From contig NZ_JTEV01000027.1 of assembly GCF_000786105.1 (NCBI RefSeq), positions 1 to 42,803 of the forward strand: DNA of 42,803 nt, read 5' to 3'. Source of the stretch: Bdellovibrio sp. ArHS. Its GTDB lineage: Bacteria; Bdellovibrionota; Bdellovibrionia; Bdellovibrionales; Bdellovibrionaceae. A program made the translations under genes and the position numbers. Shown here in pieces: positions 9,501-17,396 of this stretch. The notes under the pieces are model-generated. The model searched no databases. It was given only the letters and a program-made list of their open reading frames with translations, and was not told the DNA's origin. Numbering within the stretch: the first letter of the stretch is position 1; each line of letters begins with the position of its first letter.

Positions 9501-9855
9501 AACCTGTTCTGGGGATGCTATTGTCGAAGACTTCAGCCAGAGTCAAAGTCGGTGAAGGATTGTAGTTTGCAGGGGCCGAAAAATCTCCCTGTCCTAAAAC
9601 CAAATTCAAATATCCATTTGTGATTGTGACATTGGAAAACTGTTCTTCACGAAGAACGCAGGCGCCTGTCGGGGACAGCACTTGCAAAGTGACGGTGAGG
9701 CCGGAAGCGGTGGGATAACTGCCGTCAGTTTTTTTAATAACCGCTTGAAATCCAATTCCTTTATGCTGAGACCAGGCAACAGAAGAGAATAAATAAATCG
9801 TCGCTCCGAAAAGCGCTAAAAGAGCATGTATTTTAAAGAGACGAGCCGAATACAT
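6541..9855 (-). CDS. large secreted fibre protein with C-terminal S74 chaperone domain
   Basis: A 1104-aa protein. A signal peptide (about 1-29) is followed by a beta-rich head region, then long Gly/Thr/Ser/Asn-rich low-complexity stretches typical of trimeric fibres (for example LPIARGGTNS). The C-terminal domain has SDERLKTDI starting at Ser969, with Lys974. These are the Ser-Lys pair of the peptidase S74 intramolecular chaperone, which trimerises and then autocleaves. A terminal coiled coil (about 1070-1100) follows. This layout matches the mosaic adhesive trimer fibres described in Bdellovibrio, which sit on the predator surface and bind prey. An RBS (agaggt) precedes ATG 9855. It is the first gene of a five-gene unit. 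The ligand cannot be told from sequence. Confidence 0.82.
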   Translation of the reverse strand: MYSARLFKIHALLALFGATIYLFSSVAWSQHKGIGFQAVIKKTDGSYPTASGLTVTLQVLSPTGACVLREEQFSNVTITNGYLNLVLGQGDFSAPANYNPSPTLTLAEVFDNSIPRTGLKCVDADNNILDNAGSYVPNSTHSRKLRLRTSLAGDNLVVDLNMRAVPYAVNSEKLNGKDENDFIQTNPAAQVTQSLLESFFSSLTSATGETVRWNGSAFETYDSQDGSSLHNNSVPGSAIADLPWSKITSIPTPVGQLSGLTCVNGKILKMISGTWACGDESGVGVENDPTVQNFAKASVGTGLRVNGSNNLEVDSGTTAGKIVQLDGSGKISASVLPPFGVSNLDFAGAMAVNSGVIVSNGTNFYNKACAADQVLSWTVANGWICSSVSTLVTAAGGLSGNTPISTTATISTTQSVTAGSGVFSLVRIYDGIGKYASIAAPSAGFSNDYVLKLPVDKGAAGQMLKISGVSGANVELTWADSGTVTNVSSANTDITVANGSTTPTLTLNAGTTGGVADANKIAKMNASGLLPTAMIPSLDVAKLTSGILPIARGGTNSTTALNNNRIMISNSGSIVEHTALSANKVLVTNATGLPAAATVTDTELGYLSGVTANIQTQLAAKISGTGWGTNSVITADSSGVLTALGGSTTGSHLQWTVTGPAWTTATFPATTTINQLLYSSGTNVVTGLATANSSVLTTNGSGVPTWSALSNDTFTQYARLAGRSGGQTLSGGTAASENLTLDSTSHATKGPIILNGSGGSVGIGVTSPASKLDVAGPAGVTSFIGTTPLGVTLRGPTSTNDFSGIDFRANTSTAPLARIGVLFSGAGSYMHFGTSNNYASGITKAALTVDPAGRVGVSTTAPTAPLQVTSGSYAAPATSGTTQSGAFLRLSAIGTTTLDFGYAGTGGAWIQNAMSTDLSSNYPLFLNPNGGNVAVGKLAATYAFNVDGDIHTTTCYRAGVGVVGGTCASDERLKTDIQPFKLGLEALQGIAPKYYRYNGLGGQPSSENLELGVIAQDVEKTAPELVTKKFVKLHSEDLDETEIKIVNYNGLIYLVINSVKELYDKVLGTNARVKVLEQENAAKTKEIEELKARLERIENSLSER

Positions 9856-10006
9856 TTAGTACCTCTTACTGTCTCTTTAACGGTTCTTTAATAAGCCTTA
9901 TGAAGATATCTCAAATAGAAACCGTGTCGGTTGTGTCGGATGTGTCTTTGATTCTTGCTTAAAAAGAAATAAGGCGGGAAAGGGAATTGTGAGCAGACTC
10001 AGATTC

Positions 10007-10030
10007 GAGGCCGGAGTTTTCTCCGACCTC
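10007..10030 (-). terminator. hairpin downstream of FGE-like lipoprotein gene
   Basis: On the minus strand, gaggtcggag (10030-10021) pairs with ctccggcctc (10016-10007) around an AAAA loop, a 10-bp stem with one G-U pair. It begins 12 bp after the stop of the 10042-12282 gene. There is no strong U-tract, so it is a candidate terminator or 3'-end stabiliser. Confidence 0.5.
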
Positions 10031-10041
10031 AAAGAACTATT

Positions 10042-12282
10042 TTAAGGACGATAGACGCAGCGATAGCCGACGTCGGTTCCCAAGTTGGTCGTGGCTGTGA
10101 CATTCTTCATTTTCAATGTGTAAATTCCGATGTCATCAGCCATCGCGTAAGAGCCGCCGCGCAGAAGCACTGAACTTGCGGTGTGCGGGAAAAAGACACC
10201 CGTGCCTTGGGTGTTGTTGTCGCTGGATCGAGCCGGAACATAGTGAGAGGAATCAATATTCGTGCACTGTGAATTCGCAGCCACAGAAGCAAGTTGATAA
10301 GAGGTCGTGCCGTCTCCCACTGTACAAGCGGGAGCCAATTGATAACTTGCGCCCGTGGTGCCAGAGTCATAATCAATGACTTCTTCGGCGTTGCCCGAAA
10401 AGTCCCAGATAACTTGCCCCGAAGGAAGATAGTGTGTGCGACGGTATTTGAACTCGGTGGTGGGGACGTGGTCAGCGGTCATGCCATCCCAGTGATTCGT
10501 GGTATCTGAAATCGCGCGGACAGTGTCGTTGGCATTCCAGTTGCCTTTGTTCATTTCGCCTGTGCCGACAACTCCTGAGGACCAATTTGAAGCGACAGAA
10601 GCGATCTGATCCGCAATAGTCATCCATTCAAGGTTGCTGATGAGATTGTATTTTGTGCCGCCCGAGTTCAGGCCCAGGCATGTATCTTTGGCAAAGCGTC
10701 CCGAGACATTCGTGGAAGGATAGCTGCTTGCCGTGGTTCCTCCATTGATGCGTGATTCATAGGCCATCACGCAAAAGGGGCTTACGTTTTTGACCTTATC
10801 ACCAGGGATGGGCAGATAGTCGGTAGGACAACTTGCCACCTCGTAGGCGATGGAGGTGACGGAACAGGCCGAAGTGACATCGTTGCGATCTTTTATTTTA
10901 TAATAAAAGTTGTAACTGCCAGCACTCAATGTGGACGTAGTCAACGTGACGCTCGTTCCCTGTGATTTTTTGCTGGCAACTAGAGTTGAACAGTTCGCAT
11001 CAGAATATAAAGAAACCGTGTGGCCGTACTGAACTCCTGATACCGTGATGTCAGGCGTGGAATCAAAATCCTTTGCCCAATCAAGACTCATTCGCACAAG
11101 CGGATTTAGACGATACACGCAACGAAAGCCAAAGATCGAACCTAAAGCGGTCGCGGTGTCTTGAGTCGAGTAGCGTAAACCATACAGACCTGAGCGGTTC
11201 ATGAAGTTGTATCCGCCACCGCGACTCAAAGCGCGGCCGGAATCAAGACTCCCATAGAACGACCCGACGTATTGAAGAGAGTAAGAATTACCGGGATTTG
11301 TCGGCATATAATGTGTCGTGCCTAGGGCGGGACAATAGTTATTGTCTAAAATACTTTTTGCGTCCCGGTCTGCATTTGCACCGACGACACACGCAGGTGG
11401 AGACGTGTAGGTTGATTGAGTTCCATAGTCGACGATTTCCGCCGCGTTACCCGCAAAGTCCCAGAGCACGGCCGCATTGGAAAGAACGTGAGTCCGACGG
11501 TATTCGTGATTGGTAGTGGGATTTCCCGCTAAAGTCACACCGGACCAAGGATCACTTTCATCGCTGACGGCCATCGGCGTTTTCTCATTATTACTATTGC
11601 CGTAACTCAAATAAGAATTGACGTTTCCGTTGTGCCAATTGTCAGCGACGGCGTAAGCGTCATCAGCAATCGTCATCCATTCTTGATTGCTGATAAGATC
11701 GTAGTAAGTGTTTCCGCCAGAATTCAAGGCGCGACAATTACTTTTGGCTTCTTCTGCGGAAACGTTGGTCCACGGGGCGAGGTTGGCCTGAGAGGTGGCC
11801 ACCGAAGAAACATTTTTTGCTTCAAACTGCATGACACAAAAAGGTGCGACACCTCGGCTGGGGGCTCCGGGGATTCTTATATATCCAGCAGGGCACTGAA
11901 CATATTCGTATGAAATCGTTGCCGTGGAGCATGCGCCACTTTCTGATTTTGCGTAAAAGTTGTGAACGCCACTCGAAAGTCCCGTCAACTCAAAATCGAT
12001 CGTGCTTCCTGAAGCGACTCCCTGCGCGAGCTGTGTCTGACAATTTGAATCCGAATACAACGCGACCGTCTGACCACTTAAGACACCCACTACAGTCACC
12101 GTGACATCGGCTTTGGTGTCGCGAGCATTTTCAACATAAAGTGCACTCGGGGTGCCATCGACAGGAGTCTCGGTCGAAGGATCGTCGCCAATTTCTTCCT
12201 CTTTAGGTGCGCAAGACGTTGCCATCAACGCGAAGCATGCCAGGCAAGAAATAAGTGAGTATTTTATATTTTTTTGTTTCAT
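10042..12282 (-). CDS. lipoprotein with two tandem Ig-like plus FGE/SUMF1-like units
   Basis: A 746-aa lipoprotein. The signal peptide ends in ATSC. The mature protein is a duplication: an Ig-like stretch of about 80 aa followed by a formylglycine-generating-enzyme-like domain, then the same again. Each FGE-like copy begins with CP-x-x-Y-I/L-x-IPG and PFCVM, has LISN-EWMTIAD and YRRTH, then WDF-GNA-E, and ends in RGG/S-Y and RCVYR. Neither copy has the Cys pair of true FGE after the RGGS-like motif, so enzyme activity is doubtful and a binding role is more likely. The start at 12282 is set by the signal peptide; no good RBS is visible. Such proteins are common in Bdellovibrio-like genomes. 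Confidence 0.75.
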   Translation of the reverse strand: MKQKNIKYSLISCLACFALMATSCAPKEEEIGDDPSTETPVDGTPSALYVENARDTKADVTVTVVGVLSGQTVALYSDSNCQTQLAQGVASGSTIDFELTGLSSGVHNFYAKSESGACSTATISYEYVQCPAGYIRIPGAPSRGVAPFCVMQFEAKNVSSVATSQANLAPWTNVSAEEAKSNCRALNSGGNTYYDLISNQEWMTIADDAYAVADNWHNGNVNSYLSYGNSNNEKTPMAVSDESDPWSGVTLAGNPTTNHEYRRTHVLSNAAVLWDFAGNAAEIVDYGTQSTYTSPPACVVGANADRDAKSILDNNYCPALGTTHYMPTNPGNSYSLQYVGSFYGSLDSGRALSRGGGYNFMNRSGLYGLRYSTQDTATALGSIFGFRCVYRLNPLVRMSLDWAKDFDSTPDITVSGVQYGHTVSLYSDANCSTLVASKKSQGTSVTLTTSTLSAGSYNFYYKIKDRNDVTSACSVTSIAYEVASCPTDYLPIPGDKVKNVSPFCVMAYESRINGGTTASSYPSTNVSGRFAKDTCLGLNSGGTKYNLISNLEWMTIADQIASVASNWSSGVVGTGEMNKGNWNANDTVRAISDTTNHWDGMTADHVPTTEFKYRRTHYLPSGQVIWDFSGNAEEVIDYDSGTTGASYQLAPACTVGDGTTSYQLASVAANSQCTNIDSSHYVPARSSDNNTQGTGVFFPHTASSVLLRGGSYAMADDIGIYTLKMKNVTATTNLGTDVGYRCVYRP

Positions 12283-12289
12283 CGGGAAA

Positions 12290-12297
12290 TTATCGGA
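12290..12297 (-). promoter_or_regulatory. TCCGATAA -10-like element close to start codon
   Basis: On the minus strand TCCGATAAT ends about 7 nt before ATG 12282. It matches 7 of 8 bases of the sigma-28 -10 and also contains GATAAT, 5 of 6 of a sigma-70 -10. Together with the missing RBS this suggests a leaderless or near-leaderless transcript. No convincing -35 was found. Confidence 0.3.
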
Positions 12298-12380
12298 TTC
12301 TTCAGAAAGCCCATGAGTCGAGGTTGTGAATCCAGGACCAAGAGGCTTCATGACTTTGGGCGAGGCTTGGAACGTTTGTT

Positions 12381-12407
12381 GGGGTTTCTAAAAGAGATAG
12401 AAACCCC
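12381..12407 (-). terminator. perfect 10-bp hairpin after lipoprotein gene
   Basis: ggggtttcta (12381-12390) and tagaaacccc (12398-12407) are perfectly complementary around a 7-nt loop. It lies 28 bp downstream of the stop of the minus-strand gene at 12436 and before the next gene's start. Only a weak U-tract follows. Confidence 0.55.
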
Positions 12408-12435
12408 CGAGGGCATTGAAGTCTTTTTTAGAAGT

Positions 12436-13197
12436 TCAGATGTCAACGTCAAGAGCGCTCTCTAAGTGAACTGTTGGGACCGCCACTCCATACTCCACTT
12501 TAAAGTTCGCCGCAGGTTGTGCAGACATCTTTCGCAGGTGGGCGATTTCAAGGCCGATAACAACAGCCGTCGCATTCGCATAATACGATTCACGTTGAGA
12601 GTTATAACCTGTCTCACTTTGAGGTAAACCGGCGACCGCGCAAAGAGTGAAGCCTTCTTCATAACAACTATTCAGAGCGCGGGCTAAAGCGGCATACTCT
12701 GCGGAAAGAAGATGAAGAGCGCTTTGTCGGCGTTGCGAGATCGAACTGCTTCCTTCGAATTTCTTTAAAGCTCCGTTGTCTAACTTTGAATCCACTCCCT
12801 GTATGATGACTTTGTAAGCGACCTCTCGCCCATAGTCAGGGGCCTGTGTTACATATTCTTGTCCCACAGATTTGACCACACACAAAGTGTACTGGCGTGA
12901 GCAGTCACTGTGGGCTTTGCGAACGGCATCCATGATAACTCCCAGAGTTTCTGTCTCGTTGAAGGTGCCGCCGTTGTAGCCTTTTTTCCAGAGGGACTTT
13001 CCCACAAAAATATCAGAGGGCCGGCCCTCTTTGTTACAGCCCAGCTTATTCAGCGCCGTCGGATCCGAGATTTGCGCGGATAACTTCGCGCAGACGTCCG
13101 AGACAGTGGCGACGTTTCTGTGACCCTTCTGAGGTCCACGCGTTGAACAGCCGGCGCTTATGGCAATGATCACGCTAATGCCTAACAGATATTTCAT
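12436..13197 (-). CDS. lipoprotein, unknown function
   Basis: A 253-aa protein. The signal peptide ends in SAGC (lipobox, Cys17). The mature part has several Cys (VCAKL, KLGC, DCSRQYTLC, SCYEEGFTLC) that could form disulfides, and two similar stretches, SRQYTLCVVKSVGQ and EEGFTLCAVAGLPQ, about 90 residues apart, suggesting an internal duplication. No known family was recognised. RBS aagggagaa precedes ATG 13197. The gene is separated from the FGE-like lipoprotein by a hairpin, so the two are probably transcribed separately. It is divergent from the PLP decarboxylase across a 218-bp gap. Confidence 0.65.
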   Translation of the reverse strand: MKYLLGISVIIAISAGCSTRGPQKGHRNVATVSDVCAKLSAQISDPTALNKLGCNKEGRPSDIFVGKSLWKKGYNGGTFNETETLGVIMDAVRKAHSDCSRQYTLCVVKSVGQEYVTQAPDYGREVAYKVIIQGVDSKLDNGALKKFEGSSSISQRRQSALHLLSAEYAALARALNSCYEEGFTLCAVAGLPQSETGYNSQRESYYANATAVVIGLEIAHLRKMSAQPAANFKVEYGVAVPTVHLESALDVDI

Positions 13198-13364
13198 TTA
13201 CTTCTCCCTTGGATGGATGTCTTTTAAAATAGGATACACGGCTTGTTTGAGTCCGCAGAATCCTGACACGAAAACCTCTACCCAAAATTGAAATATCCGC
13301 TCTGAATGACTGCAGAGCGACATGCTTTAAAGCGGGGGAAAGAAACGCGGATAAGCCCCCAGCC

Positions 13365-13380
13365 TATGAGAAAAGTCATG
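13365..13380. promoter_or_regulatory. CRP/FNR-type dyad (ATGA-N6-TCAT) upstream of decarboxylase
   Basis: ATGAGAAAAGTCAT (13366-13379) contains the TGA-N6-TCA core of CRP/FNR-family operators. Its centre (13372.5) lies about 43 bp upstream of ATG 13416, and a -10-like GATAGT sits at 13399-13404. It differs at one base from the dyad at 41382-41395, which has almost the same spacing to its gene. Confidence 0.5.
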
Positions 13381-13415
13381 CCAATAAAATGGCAGAATGA
13401 TAGTCTGCCGAGCAT

Positions 13416-15152
13416 ATGAAAGACTGTGCTCCGCAAGATTTATCTATCAAAAGTTTCTTTTTAGGTCCTCAATCCGAAAATGCCGATTGGTTGCGTTCGG
13501 AGTTTCTTTCAATCTTGGACCACTGGTTTACCTGGCGACAGGATCACTTTCCCGAGGATGGTAAGGCCATTTCGCGCGAAGATCAGAAGTCCCCCGAGTT
13601 TCAAGATAAGCGAAAAAAAATGCATGCGGCCATTCAAAGTCTGATGTCTCGCTTTGAAAACGAAATCCCGCAGTTCTCGCCTCGTTATGTGGGCCACATG
13701 TATTCAGAGGTTTCACTTCCAGCTTTAATCGGGCACTTCATTGCGCTTTTACAAAATCCCAATATTATTTCTACAGAAGCGGCGAAGGTCGGTTCTTTTG
13801 TCGAAGAAGAGGCGATCAAAGCCTTAGGGGAGATGGTTGGTTTTGACCGTAAAGACTGCACCGGGCATTTCACCAGCGGTGGCACCGTGGCGAATATCGA
13901 GGGACTGTGGCGCGCTCGTTATCGCATGGATCATTTTCTGTCTTTAGGGTCCTATTTGAATCAACATCACGGCTATGAATTTACTTATTTCTCGGCCGCG
14001 CACATGGGATGGAAGCAGTATAATGACCTTATTGAGAAGCACCACATACATGAGCCGGACTTAAGAGGTCACAGCATCGTGGCTTTGGGACCTTGGCGAG
14101 CGCAGACTGTGTATGGTCAGACTTTTGGTCATGTCTTTCAGGGGGCCGTCGTCTTGGTGCCCAACTCGAAGCACTATTCTTGGTTGAAGGCTGTTTCACT
14201 TTTGGGTTTTGGTGACGAGTCTTTTATTCCTATTGAGCTGGATTCTCAAGGTGTCTTAGACACGAAGGACCTGGCTAGAAAGATCGATCACTTCCGAAGT
14301 CAGAATCGCCCTATCGCTATGATTGTCAGTGTTGCCGGGACAACGGAGCTTGGAAAATGTGATCCGGTTCATGAAGTCCAAAATATTTTAGATCAACAGA
14401 TGGCTCAGCATGGCTATCATATCTGGCACCATGTCGATGCGGCTTATGGCGGATATTTCTGCACCTTGAAGGAAAAGTTGGATGAAAGAACCTGTGAGTC
14501 ACTGAAGGGGATTGCCCGAGTCAATTCAGTGACGGTGGACCCGCACAAACTGGGATACATTCCCTATGCCTGCGGAGCTTTTCTGGTACCCGATCCTATC
14601 AATGACCGTGTTTCCGCTTTTCAGGCCGAGTACATTCAGTCACCTCATCAAGGAATTGATCGCTGGTTAAAAACTCTGGAAGGATCGCGCGCGGCCTCTG
14701 GGGCGACCGCGACCTGGATGACGAATGAAAATATCGGACTGACTGAAGACGGGTATGGAAAGATATTAGAGAAAACCATTGCGGCTCGAGCCCAGTTGGA
14801 AGCTCTTCTAAGTAAAAGAACGCAGTTAAAATATTTAAGTCATCAGAATCTGAATCTGTTATGTCTGGTGAATTGTTCTGCGGATGGCAGTCTTGCGAAA
14901 ACCAACGCTTTGACGGAAAGACTTATTGAACGCATCAATGCCAATGGGCGGTTTATGGTGTCTAAGACCACTTTGAAAATGGAGCAGTACGCGGAGCTTA
15001 TTAAGCAGGAAGCCAAGAACATGAAGTTGAACGTGGACACGCAGCAAATGGTGCTGTTGCGGCTGACACTGATGAATCCGTTTTTGGTGACGAAAGAGAC
15101 AAATATTTCGTACTTACAGGAACTGGAAAAAGAACTTTACGAAAATGCGTAA
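13416..15152 (+). CDS. PLP-dependent amino acid decarboxylase (group II)
   Basis: A 578-aa cytoplasmic enzyme of the glutamate/aromatic/tyrosine decarboxylase family (fold type I PLP). Visible motifs are TSGGTVANIEGLWRAR (about 153-168), which contacts the phosphate; HVDAAYGG with His339, which stacks on the ring, and Asp341, which pairs with the pyridine nitrogen; and DPHKLG with Lys378 as the Schiff-base lysine. It is somewhat longer than typical GAD (about 460 aa), with extra N- and C-terminal helices. Substrate cannot be assigned; glutamate, aspartate and aromatic acids are all possible. ATG 13416 lacks a clear RBS and lies about 43 bp after a CRP/FNR-like dyad, hinting at control by a CRP/FNR-family regulator. 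It is monocistronic, closed by a hairpin. Confidence 0.85.
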   Translation: MKDCAPQDLSIKSFFLGPQSENADWLRSEFLSILDHWFTWRQDHFPEDGKAISREDQKSPEFQDKRKKMHAAIQSLMSRFENEIPQFSPRYVGHMYSEVSLPALIGHFIALLQNPNIISTEAAKVGSFVEEEAIKALGEMVGFDRKDCTGHFTSGGTVANIEGLWRARYRMDHFLSLGSYLNQHHGYEFTYFSAAHMGWKQYNDLIEKHHIHEPDLRGHSIVALGPWRAQTVYGQTFGHVFQGAVVLVPNSKHYSWLKAVSLLGFGDESFIPIELDSQGVLDTKDLARKIDHFRSQNRPIAMIVSVAGTTELGKCDPVHEVQNILDQQMAQHGYHIWHHVDAAYGGYFCTLKEKLDERTCESLKGIARVNSVTVDPHKLGYIPYACGAFLVPDPINDRVSAFQAEYIQSPHQGIDRWLKTLEGSRAASGATATWMTNENIGLTEDGYGKILEKTIAARAQLEALLSKRTQLKYLSHQNLNLLCLVNCSADGSLAKTNALTERLIERINANGRFMVSKTTLKMEQYAELIKQEAKNMKLNVDTQQMVLLRLTLMNPFLVTKETNISYLQELEKELYENA

Positions 15153-15154
15153 AG

Positions 15155-15177
15155 ACCCCGGCGAAGTTCACCGGGGT
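15155..15177. terminator. GC-rich hairpin between convergent genes
   Basis: accccgg (15155-15161) pairs with ccggggt (15171-15177) around a 9-nt loop. It lies between the convergent decarboxylase and small periplasmic protein genes. On the minus strand it is followed by CTTTACGCATTTT, so it probably serves mainly that gene, perhaps both. Confidence 0.55.
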
Positions 15178-15186
15178 GCGGTGGTC

Positions 15187-15624
15187 TTAAGCGCCTCGCG
15201 AAATTTCCGCGCGGTTGCTGATTGAGATCACTTCTTGTTTTTCATTCAACTCGACAGAGAAAATAATTGCTGTTTCACCCAAGGGTTTGAAGTTGATGAA
15301 GACGATACATTCGGCGCCTGTCTTCTGCGCGTTGATCTTGCATTGCGTGTCGACGGAAGAAACCGGGGATTTCATGTCTTCAATACTTTCACCGCGTTCC
15401 AGCAGATCCAGCATTTCCGCGTGATAGTCTTCGGCAGCTTTTAAAATCGTCGTTAATTTTTCACCTTCATGAATGTCACCCGAGATCGTGATATTCTGGG
15501 CTTCACTTAAAAGTTTTGAGTAGGCTTCCCCTTGAAGTTTTTGATCATTCAATGAATCAAAAGCGGAGGCGAAGGCCTGAGAAGAAAACATAAGCATCAG
15601 TAACGGAAGAATCATTTTTTTCAT
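15187..15624 (-). CDS. small exported protein, unknown function
   Basis: A 145-aa protein with a cleavable signal peptide (MKKMILPLLMLMFSSQAFA). The mature part is about 125 residues, helical at first (LNDQKLQGEAYSKLLSEA) and strand-rich later, with two Cys (QCKINAQKTGAEC) that could form a disulfide. No domain recognised. ATG 15624 is chosen over the TTG at 15630 because gggag sits 6 nt before the ATG. It is divergent from the chemoreceptor gene across a 240-bp region that contains an inverted repeat. Periplasmic location is inferred. Confidence 0.65.
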   Translation of the reverse strand: MKKMILPLLMLMFSSQAFASAFDSLNDQKLQGEAYSKLLSEAQNITISGDIHEGEKLTTILKAAEDYHAEMLDLLERGESIEDMKSPVSSVDTQCKINAQKTGAECIVFINFKPLGETAIIFSVELNEKQEVISISNRAEISRGA

Positions 15625-15690
15625 TTGCAACTCCCTGCACGCGGCTTTTTAAAGCAATTCGTGGGCCTTCCGGAATTGCCTTGAATGGTT

Positions 15691-15770
15691 TTAAATCCCC
15701 TTCGGGGTGTCGAAGACCTTAGCAGTTTCCCAGAATTGTCACTTAAGACTCCACCCCGAAGGTATTTAAG
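15691..15770. repeat. long-spaced inverted repeat CCTTCGGGGTG / CACCCCGAAGG
   Basis: ccttcggggtg (15699-15709) and caccccgaagg (15752-15762) are perfect 11-bp inverted copies 42 bp apart. Similarity extends outward into tttaaat/atttaag flanks. The pair lies between two divergent genes. It could be a paired operator or a long RNA hairpin. No repeat elsewhere in the window was noticed. Confidence 0.55.
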
Positions 15771-15864
15771 ATAAATAAACCTCGCCTTCGCATTCAGCCT
15801 CTTATGGGTGGCCATATAAACTCCGATTCGATTGGCAAATCTGCAATCCAGTCACGAGGTGGTT

Positions 15865-17331
15865 ATGGCAGCGGTCAGTTCATGGTTGCGAGGCGTTCGC
15901 TTTAAACTATTGGTTTTAATTCTGATTCCCAGTGCTCTTTTCATTGTCTTAAGTCTGACGGCTATCTGGGCATTGCGGGCGCAGTTTTCGAATAGTGCGA
16001 CTTTAGCCAATCAGCTGTTTCCCAAGAACCAGATCATCATGAATATCCGCGTGCATGGGAATGCGATGATGCGTTTTCTGTGGACGGCAGAGGCGGAAGT
16101 CGACAATCCCGTTGTGCGCAAGGAAAAATTAGAAGAGGTCCGCAAGCGCCATGCGCTTTTACTAAAGTTGACCGATGAATTTGGGCAAAAATATTTGACG
16201 GAGGATTTGAAGGAGAAGTTTCCCATAGTTCTTAATGAGCTTCAGAATTTAGATAAACCGCTTAACGAAATTATGACCTTACTGGAGGCTCACGATCCCG
16301 CAAATGCATTGAAAGCACGTAAGATCATGTTGGAGGTTCTTGTACCGCATGTGCAAGCGATGATTCAGGCGGCGATGGACTCCAGTGACATTATCGAAAC
16401 CGAAGTGGCCGCCGAAGTGAAGGATTCCCAGAACGTCGCCAATTGGGGAGAACGTATTGTCGTCGGCTTAAGTGTGCTGGGAATTGTGGGGATCGTATTT
16501 GTGGGAATTTGGATCGGTCAGACCCTGGCGCTGTCACTGACCCGGGTGTTAAAAGGTATTGAGCAGACGGAAGAACAGGTGTTGACCGTGAGCCAACAAT
16601 TAGCGGCGGCCAGTCATCAGGTTTCTTCCGGGGCCGTTCAGGCGGCAAGTTCATTGGAAGAAACCGTGGCTTCGGTTGAAGAGCTTTCCAGCATGGTGAA
16701 GAACAACGCAGAAAGCGCCTCGACGGCGTCGCATCTTTCCAAAGACAGTTTGAAGTCAGGGGAGCACGGTGAAAAAGAGATCAACCATATGATCGAGTTG
16801 ATGTACGAAATATCAGCCAGCTCCAAAAAAATCGAAGAGATCATTTCCATTATTGATGATATCGCCTTTCAGACGAATCTTTTGGCTTTAAATGCGTCGG
16901 TGGAAGCCGCCAGGGCTGGGGAGCACGGGCGGGGATTCGCCGTCGTGGCCGAAGCCGTGCGCAGTCTTTCGCAAAGAAGTTCTGTTGCGGCCAAAGACAT
17001 TTCGGATCTGATTCGAACCAGCGTCAGCAAAATTGATGAAGGTGAAAATGCCGCCAAAGAAAGTGGCGAGCACTTACAAAAAATCCTTCTTTCCATTCGC
17101 AAGATGACCAGTCTGACCGAAGAGATCGCCGCCGCCAGTAAGGATCAGGCCGAAGGAATATCTCAGATTTCCAAAGCCATGAACGAACTGGATACGTCAG
17201 TTCAGCAAAACGCTTCAGCCTCAGAGGAAGTTGCGGCGTCTTCTGAAGAAATGACCCAACAGGCGAAATACCTTGATGAATCCGTTTTGGAGCTGTCACA
17301 TTTGATTACAGGACACCCGCAAGCGTCCTAA
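15865..17331 (+). CDS. methyl-accepting chemotaxis protein without a full HAMP domain
   Basis: A 488-aa membrane receptor. TM1 lies at about 15-37, a periplasmic four-helix-bundle-like sensor follows, and TM2 is at about 196-218. The cytoplasmic signalling domain contains the conserved hairpin tip, [13 protein letters not shown] and [17 protein letters not shown], around residues 333-362. The segment between TM2 and the signalling helices (about 25 aa) looks too short for a complete HAMP domain. The start is ATG 15865 with RBS gagg 5 nt upstream; an upstream TTG (15832) has no RBS. No CheB/CheR-docking pentapeptide was seen at the C-terminus. It should signal through CheW/CheA encoded elsewhere. 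Ligand unknown. Confidence 0.88.
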   Translation: MAAVSSWLRGVRFKLLVLILIPSALFIVLSLTAIWALRAQFSNSATLANQLFPKNQIIMNIRVHGNAMMRFLWTAEAEVDNPVVRKEKLEEVRKRHALLLKLTDEFGQKYLTEDLKEKFPIVLNELQNLDKPLNEIMTLLEAHDPANALKARKIMLEVLVPHVQAMIQAAMDSSDIIETEVAAEVKDSQNVANWGERIVVGLSVLGIVGIVFVGIWIGQTLALSLTRVLKGIEQTEEQVLTVSQQLAAASHQVSSGAVQAASSLEETVASVEELSSMVKNNAESASTASHLSKDSLKSGEHGEKEINHMIELMYEISASSKKIEEIISIIDDIAFQTNLLALNASVEAARAGEHGRGFAVVAEAVRSLSQRSSVAAKDISDLIRTSVSKIDEGENAAKESGEHLQKILLSIRKMTSLTEEIAAASKDQAEGISQISKAMNELDTSVQQNASASEEVAASSEEMTQQAKYLDESVLELSHLITGHPQAS

Positions 17332-17396
17332 AAACAACCTCCACCGGCGGGGGCGGAGCACTTCCAAATTGCTCAACGTGGCAAAGAATGTTAACA

